Assembly: GCA_023333565.1 (NCBI GenBank)
Contig: JAJKFH010000115.1
Coordinates: forward strand, 1,240,001-1,304,000
Reading direction: 5' to 3'
DNA length: 64,000 nucleotides
From: Puffinus mauretanicus
Lineage: Eukaryota > Chordata > Aves > Procellariiformes > Procellariidae
Positions 37,201-46,200 of this stretch are shown one piece after another; position 1 is the stretch's first letter; the number at the start of each line of letters is the position of its first letter. Made by a program: the position numbers and the translations under genes. The notes below the pieces were generated by a model, which saw only the letters and a program-made list of their open reading frames with translations, did no database searches and was not told the DNA's origin.

Positions 37201-40200
37201 AGTTGCTGGGAAGGCACAGGTACCATGTCTTCCCCGTATTGTTAAGGGGAATTGAGTTGCTTGCTAGATCACACTTGTAGAGAAGGCAAATTCTAATACG
37301 GAGCAAATTGATAACCACAGTGCTAGAAGGATTTTTTCCATCTCTAATTCACTGTGTAGTGTATATGTTGCTCTTTGTTTTAAGATACTACTAATCATGA
37401 TTATGGGTCCCATCAAAATAAATACTCTGCAAACACAGCAAAAGAGATCCTTCTTCTCTCATTACAAGAAACAGATTTTTGTCACATGATACTGCACTTC
37501 TGTCTCGTAGGTTGCATATCCTGCTTGGGATTTTGTTGGGGAAAGTATTGTTTATTTATCTTAAGGACATGAAAGGAAAGAATTTTGGAAAGGAACAAGT
37601 AGAAGATGAGTTTAAGCAGAGGTTAGGGAGGCAGGTAATAATCCTATCTGCAGTCTGCCTAGTTTATGAAGATCAAGTTGTGAGTATCTGCTTCATACAT
37701 CATTGCCAAACAAATTATGAACATACTGTTCTTTATTTATCTGTTGTCAGAGATGAAGTATCAAGTGCAGCAAATAAATCTTGATTTTCATAAGCTCAGT
37801 TGACATGCTGGAGCCAGGTAGCATATAACTTGGATCTAATAAGCTGAGCAAATGTGACATGGAAGACAAAGAGAGAAAAAATGTGCACGCAGCTTCTCAA
37901 CTCTAGATTACATATAAACAGTGGAAAAGAGAGACATTCTTTCCCTCCCACCCCCACCTCCCATAATATCCCTAACTTCTTAAATTAATGCTGTTTCATT
38001 TAAAGCAGAAAAGCAAACAAACAGGAGAAAAGCTCACCTTAGCCAGGTGTTCTGGTTTCGGCTGAGCTAGAGTTAATTTCTTCCTAGTAGCCGGTATAGT
38101 GCTGTGTTTTGGATTTAGTATGAGAATAATGTTGATAACACACTGATGTTTTAGTGGCTAAGTAGTGCTTACACTAAGTCAAGGACTTTTCAGCTTCTCA
38201 TGCTCTACTGATGGAGAAGGCTGGAGGTGCACAAGAAGCTGGGAGGGGGCACAGCCAGGACAGCTGACCCCAGCTGGCCAAGGGGATGTTCCATACCATA
38301 TGACGTCATGCTCAGCATATAAACTGGGGGGAGTTGGCCAGGGGGCAGCGATTGCTGCTTGGGGATGGGCTGGGCATCGGTCAGCGGGTGGTGAGCAATT
38401 GCATTGTGCATCACTTCTTTCGTATATTCTTTTATCATTATTATTATTTTCTCTTCCTTTGCTGTCCTGTTAAACTGCCTGTATCTCAACCCATGGGTTT
38501 TACTTTTTTTTCCAATTCTCTCCCCCATCCCACCGGGGGTGCAGGGGAGGGTGAGCAGGCAGCTGTGTGGTACTTAGTTGCCGACTGGGGTTAAACCACA
38601 ATGCCAGGGGTTCAGAAAATTGTATGAAAACTTAAAATTCCAAAATACTTCTTTAAGCTGTTATGAGGTTTAAGCAATCTGCCTAGAGCCTGGGTTAAAC
38701 ACTTCAGGGAACTCTGCTGGAGAACCAGATGTCCTGGACATTGTCATACATTGAAAATGTTAGAGCTGGATCTTTGTCAGGCATGCATCGGTTCAGCTAT
38801 ACTGCCTTCAGTAGAGCAAAGAGTACATACAGGCTGTCCGGCTATGTATTTTCTTCTCTGGCCAAATGAATGGAGCAGCTTCCTCATCTGCTTGTTTTGA
38901 AACACTAGACTGTCTTGCTTTAATGTGCATTTGTTTTAATTACTGCCTGTTTATTTCTTACTTATGGACGCTGGGGACTGCTCTATAGACTCCAGAATAT
39001 TGTATGTTTATACTTTATGTGGAAAAATGTATATAACTGTGTATTACTTAAACTAGAAAAATGCAGATTAGCTGAAAAAGTACAGGACTGGTGAAGAGAT
39101 GGTATATGATTGCAAAGAAGCTCGCAAACAGTCATTTTAAATGCAAGACATGTCTACAGAAGTAATGTGTCCATAGAATAAATAAAATTTGGTGAGAAGA
39201 ATTGAAACAGAAGGAAAAAGCAGCAGTAGAAAGAATGAGTGTGTGTGTGTTTATGTAAATCATTTGAGGCGTGCTGAAACAAAATGTCAGTAAACTGAGA
39301 GAAGTGAGAGGCTACAAGGATAAAAGTAACTTTTTTTCCTCAGTTCTCCCTACCTTTTATAGTTTGGCATTGCTAATTGTTACCATTGTGTGGAACTTCT
39401 TTCTATTGCAGCTGTTGAGAAGTTCTTTGGTGAACAACAGGACACAGGCCAAGGTGGCAGAAGAGCTGGGTATGCAAGAATTTGCCATCACTAATGACAA
39501 GACAAAAAGACCTGTAGCTCTTCGAACTAAGACTTTGGCTGATCTCTTGGAATGTGAGTTAATTTGGTTATAACAGCTTAGTACTTCTTTTTAGTAACTT
39601 CTTTTTCCTCGGGGCTTGTTTAAGAAAGCCATTAGAAATCCCCCAAATCACTATTAAAAATGTATATTCAGGTTTTCGAGTGAATTATGCCTATACCTCT
39701 GAAAGACAGATTTTTGAACACTAGCTTACATTTTTGAAGTCTATATGAAAGCATGAAGGAGGTGTAATTGCAGACACAAAGTTGTAGGCTTAGAAATTGA
39801 GGGGTCACGGTGGCCAGGTCAAAAGCATGTCTAGAAAGTTAAAGCTTGTATTCCGAATTGAGCTATTTAACAGCAGTTTCAATGTTTCATTAATATGTTC
39901 TTGTCACTACTGGAAGATAAAGTAGTTCCTTCAGCAGGTGAATGTTTCTATGGTTCTTTTGACTGTATTTTAGGAGGTTTCAAAATGGTCATTCCACAAG
40001 AGGGAAAGCTACATTGAAATGAAATTCTTTTCAGTCCTCTTATGAAAGTTTGGGCTACCTTCTTTCCAAAGAAAGTGGGAACAGTGATCAATATTCTGCA
40101 AAGAAAGTTAATCTGTGTCATGTATATTTTGATGTATTTTGTGAGTCATTCAGACCCTTTGGCTTTTGCCAAATCCTCTTAGCAAATGGAAATTGCACAC

Positions 40201-43200
40201 AAACGGGAGCGATTTATATCTAAAACTTTTTTATGGTACCCAGTAGTGATTTATTTGTAAGTATCCATGGCCTCCTGGTTAAAATGTGAGATTAGGAACT
40301 GAGTGTTGTTTCTAGCTCTTTAAATGACTGAGTGGATTTGGGTAAGTCACTTAATCTCTTGGTCAACTTTATTTTTTCCTGTGTGTGCAGGATAATAATA
40401 CCCTCATCAGATCACTGCTGTGAAACATAATTGAATATGGCTTTAGAGCACTCAGAGATACTTGTTTCTAAAAGTGCAAGCCATTAACGTTCTCCTTGGA
40501 TGAGTGACAGTACCTTCTTTTTTTTTCCCCCCAGCCTTTATTGCTGCCCTGTACATTGATAAAGATTTGGAATACGTTCACACTTTCATGAATGTATGCT
40601 TTTTTCCACGGCTAAAGGTAAGACTAGTCAGGTTTCCACTTTCCTGCCACTATGTTTTAACACATTATTGTGTTTTGGACTCTTACCACAATCTCTCAAT
40701 CATAAAAGCATCTTTGTGATCTTCTTACAGGAGTTTATTTTAAATCAAGACTGGAATGATCCTAAATCTCAGCTTCAACAGTGCTGCTTGACTCTCAGGA
40801 CAGAAGGAAAAGAGCCAGACATTCCTCTTTACAAGTAAGAACTGACATCTTATGGATACAAGCTAGTTATCAGCCTTTCTTGTATATGGAGGAAGATGTG
40901 ATCAGTCACCCTATGTTCTTCCCATAGTTTGGTTTTATTGTAGTTATCCAAGCCCTCCAGTCTCTCTTTGTCTGAAGATGGAAAATGTTGAACCAATGTT
41001 TTCCAAGCTTTAGGTGTTTTAAACTATTACAAGGAAGAATTAGTAAGCATTTTACCTCGTACAGTTTCAAGGGAAAAATATATTTTTTATGTTTGAATGG
41101 AGTATTTCATTGGCATCATTCTATATTTGTTCTTCTTTTAACATAAGGAATAGCAGTATTTTAAATGAAATGAATGGAACAATGGCTGTTTTGGATATGA
41201 AGTCAAGATACCTCTATTCTAGTTTCAGTCGTAGTATGAAGTTTCTCTATGCTCTACATTATGATGCAAACATAATAAGCGCTTTGTGTTACGCATCCTG
41301 ATTGTAGGCTGTGTTTCTAATCCACAGAGTCAGGCACTGAAGGGCAACACGAATTTTGGAGATTTTTGCTGTGCAGTTCAGCCCATGTATGTCCTCCTGT
41401 TTAGTGATAGAAGAGATCAGGGTAGTGAACCTCTTAACTTGTACACCTCAGTTAGATACCTGAAGTTGGATGGGATGGATCTCCCTTCTCTCTTTCAGTT
41501 GCGAAATAGCATAATAGCTGCTTCAAAGAGGCAATAATAAACTTAAGATTGTATATTGCATACATATCCATTCAATTAATGTAGGGGTGGGTGCAATGTT
41601 AGCCCCCAAAAGAAGAGATAAAGGCTATGAAAGTTCAAGGCTTGTGTTGTTGGGATTATTATATCAAAAAGGTATGAAGAATGAAAGTCTAAGTGCATTT
41701 GTCACATTTACTGAAGTAAAGTTTTCAATGAAATGTAGCCGTTCACTTATAGTGACAAACAGTGCACTTCAGAAATATGATCGCTTTAACACTGCAACTG
41801 ATGCTCTGCAAATCTGACTCCTCTGTCTCTGTATGAGGGCTCACAGCTTTGTCTTGAGTGAGAGAGATGAATACAAAAGAAACAATTCCTGATTCTTGTA
41901 AAACCCACTGAGTATCAAGTACCAAATGTTTGTTTTGTTTTGCTGTGATGATAAATTGATTTTTATAGTACAGCTTAGAGCTAGTAATATGCTGTTATCT
42001 TCCTATTATCTTGTTAAATTCCTTTTCTTGGTGTTATCTGTTTCACTGCAGTCAGTACTATTACTTTTAAATTTGGGGTGGGTTTTATTTGCTCTTGTCA
42101 CAGCACACAGAGGCAGAGTACTATAGTTAGATACTTTAAAAATTGATGTGAAATCGGTGCTTCTTCCAAAAAAAAAACAAGGTAGTGGACAGAACTTGAG
42201 CTGACAGTGGGGAGAGATTTGGGACAGCAGGAAGAAACAGCAGAAGAAGCAATTCATTGCATATCTAGGGAATTATCTTTTTTCCCCTTTCGATGGTTGT
42301 TGATGCATGTCCTAGACTTTAGCTCAAATTGAAAGTTTGTTTTGTAACAAACTGTAACTTTTCAAAGCGGATGGAAAATTTCTTTGTACTGTGATAATTC
42401 AGTATGTAGAGAGCTACCATGTTCATTATAAAGTCCTTTTAAAACCTTGCTAACTGCACAACTCTCAGGGACTAAAATTCTAGTGCACACAATAATCATA
42501 TTGGTGTGACAATCTGCAATCGCACAGCTACACACAATTTATATGACTTGTATTACAACTGTTTTCACAGTGTTTAAGCACTTCATGTTATAGTTTCCAT
42601 TTTTGCTTATAGGTTAAAGTTTTAATTTTCATATGGTGCTCCTGAGTGAACCTGGAGGAATAAATATAACCAATATAAACAAGGTGTATTTTATGTGAAT
42701 TTCTCCTCTTTATTGCACACCGTACTGGTAATCTCTGGGTTAATGTGATTTATACAGGCATCTTTCAACCCTTGCTCCATGCTTTCCACTAATTCCACTA
42801 TATGTATTGACCAGACTGAGAGCTTGGTGATGTATGTGCCACAAACAGATTCTGGTTTTTAATACTTCCTGCTTGAATAAATCGTATCTTCCTTATTTCA
42901 GGACTTTGCAGACAGTGGGACCGTCTCATGCCAGGACATACACAGTAGCTGTTTACTTCAAAGGGGAACGAATAGGATGTGGAAAAGGTCCAAGGTATAG
43001 TGAAAAATTAATCACATGCTGTTAAAGTTTGAGTGTGGCAGAGTCCAAAATGACTAGCCATGGAGATAGACCAGTGTGTGGTTGACCTTAGAAAAGGAAA
43101 GCTATAGAGCCTTCCTCAAGCTATTCTGAGTTTCTGCCTCAGGAATACCTGAAGGGTTCAACGTCTGTATAGTGTTGGTCTTAAGCTTTTTTGGTGAATT

Positions 43201-46200
43201 TGCCTATAAGGTGGCTAGCAATGCTAACCCATTTGTGGCTCTCAGAGTAGAAACTGCAGAACAGCTTCCAGGAAATAGTGACTTTATCTTTGGCTTTGCT
43301 ACTGCATTACTGTCCAACTTAAGCTGGCAAGTTAAGGGTGCAAGGCTCTCAGGTTTTTTTCCTGATGTTATTACTTCTAGGCATTTTAGAATGGTTTCTA
43401 AAGTTGCAAAGACTTCAACCATGAACGCCAAGACCTCATCTTATTTTCTGCTACCAAATCTGGTGGTGGTTATAAAAATATCGTTGGTTTTATAGCATTC
43501 ACACCTCTGTGATTTTGTTCCTTTTTTTCTCTCAAGTAAAAGCAAATGCTTCAGTAAAGAACGGACTAGAATATTCTGTTAGTGTTATTGATCTAAGTTT
43601 AAAAATATTCTACTGGAGCTGTAGTGCTATTGCTCACATATTTATGGAAAGGCTGATATATCATACACTCTGGGAATTACTAGCTACTGGTTATCCAAAG
43701 ACTTTTATTACAAAAGAGTAGCTAGTGTTCCACTTTGTCAGAAACTTTAGTTTATTCTGTCCAACTTAGATCTCATGTAACATGTTTTTGTTTGGCTTTC
43801 ACAGTATTCAGCAAGCAGAAATGGGAGCTGCAATGGACGCACTTGAAAAATGTAAGATGTTTGGGCAACAAAGAAAATAATTTATGGTTTACATCCTTGG
43901 TCTTTAGTAAGGTGCGGTGAAGGTTTTGTGGGGGATAAGATTTGAACAGAACATCTATGCTGTCAGCTTCTGAGCAGCAAGTTTTCCTTTTAGTACTTCA
44001 AGACAATTTTGTAACAGGTGAAGTTAATATGATACCAACAGGTATTTTTTAAAGGGAGTTGATCAGCTACAGAGGTTGCAACTTAGAGGGAATCCTGTGC
44101 AGTGAAGTCTCATTGAGATTTTCCATGCTTAAATATGCAATGGGATAAGGCTGCTTAGTCTCTGGTGGTGTAGTTGTCTCATCCTCTAATTTAGGGGAGG
44201 AGAAAAACTACTTTTCAGTTGCCAATTTAGAAAATAAAATTTGATCTCAGATTATACAGTAGATTAGGTTAAAATCTAACAGGCAGATCCCCAGCCAATA
44301 TAAGTCAATATTTATCTGTTCAGAACAGCTTATATCAGCTGAGGATCCAGTAATCTGTGTATGCATCTCTCAAAATTATGCACAGGATAGCCAGCATGGG
44401 AGCAGTCCTTCATTGCAATGGAGTCTCAGATATGAAAGGAATGAGTGTATGCAAACATGTTATATGAAAGAACTTCGGTCAGTTGACTTAAAGTGCCAGG
44501 TGTGGACGTACTGTAAGCAAATAGATTACAGGCATTTTGTACAGCAGAAGCTCTCTATTCAGAAGGACATAGAGAGGTACATTTTTTGCATTTGATTCAA
44601 AGGAAAGACATGCAGTTCCTCAGATGCCAAAGGTTTTTAATCTGTTATCTCTGTATCTGGAAATCCCAGGGCTTAAAAATTTCAGAAGGCAATGAATCCC
44701 TGTAATTCAGAATTTTTTTATATCCATCTGCCAGGCATATACTTCTCACCACCTGTAAATTTGACAAGTAGAAAAATGTAACTTCCCTTCTCTGCTGAAT
44801 ATCTACAAAATGTTACTGAAGTTTTCTTTGAGTGTTTTTTCTTGTGATGGTATTGCCACTCAGAGAGCTGTGAGCTTCATCTCCTATCAGTCCAAGGACT
44901 TCACAGCTCTTTTCTGATATATGTGTTTGTTTCAATACCATAGACCTCTAGAGGTCTCTACTCTAACCACCCCTCATAACAGAGACAACTTTGAAGTTAA
45001 TCCTGTTTCTCAGTGCCTTGCCAGTCAAGTTTTGACTATCTCCAGGGATGGAGGCTCCACAGCCCCTATGGGTACCTGTTCTAGTATGTATATATTTGTG
45101 GAGTGGAGTTTTTTGGTTTGTTTTTTTTTTTTTTTTTTTTTTTTTTTATGCATAAATAATTAACTTCAAGTAAATGTAATTTTCATGTACCTGTTTATAT
45201 ATATAATAGCCATGATGAGTTGATTGCATAAATTCCTTTCTCAACATATTAAATGGATTATAAACAAACAGGTTGCTACCAAGCTGAGTTCTTCAGAGTT
45301 CTTAAAGAATGACGTTACAGTCACAGTGCTGAAAATCCGATTTTCATTTTATGGTGCACATGAGCAACAAAATATCACAGAACTCCATTAAACAAAGCAC
45401 TAGTGTTTTTAAAAACAGCAGCAATTTAAAAACAATTTGCTTTTGTTTAGATTGCTTTCTGGTGTAAATAAATATACCTTCCTATGCCCCAGTTGTAAAT
45501 AACTGATGAATAAAACTTTTATTCCTTTAGTATATAATAAAAGCCACAAATTTCACCGGCCAATAAAACAAAGCAGTTACAAGTCATTCTGCTCTACCAC
45601 AAACTCCTGCAGATTACATGGCTTCTGCACCATGTTCTCTAGCTGAACAAATCTGTGCTGCCTGGGACCCAGAAAGAGGAGGAAAGTGCTTAGTGCCAAG
45701 GGACTCCTCCCTGAGGAGCCTCAGCTGAATTCTCTCTTGGTAGCCAACCAGAGAGAGAGCAGTCCATTGCCAAGATATCTCCCAGATTTTTTTATGGCTT
45801 TGAAGGTCAGTGTAGTAACCTTTTGCATTCCTGTCAGACACAGATAGGTAGCCAGTGCTGATCCCAGAGCTCCGTGTGATCCCAGCAGGATTTACCACCA
45901 CTTACTCTACCACCTCTTTGTTTTCTGACCGGCTGGAGGGTGCAGGTCTCTGCAGCACAGAGACACAGATGAATGTCAGCACCCTGGTCATGCAGAAAAC
46001 ATCATATTCTGTCAGCTGTGCACTAAATTGAGAGCAATTATGCAAGCTAGTTTAACAGCCTCAGTTCTAACTAGTGTACCTACGTACCAGCCAATGGACA
46101 AATGTCTGAAATCAGAAGCATCCATCCCCCTAGCTATTTCTCCATCACCTGTCTAGTCTGTTTTAGCCAGTCTTCACTCATCCATGCTCTTAGACTACAC

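Larger units (their letters stand above)
35191..39411 (+). other. DROSHA intron W13-W14
   Basis: Carries a sense-oriented solo LTR (38048-38603). The rest is unique AT-rich sequence. Confidence 0.85.

Noticed and set aside
38165..38594. Overlapping open frames on both strands in 38.2-38.6 kb
   Set aside because: They lie inside the solo LTR, which is regulatory rather than coding.
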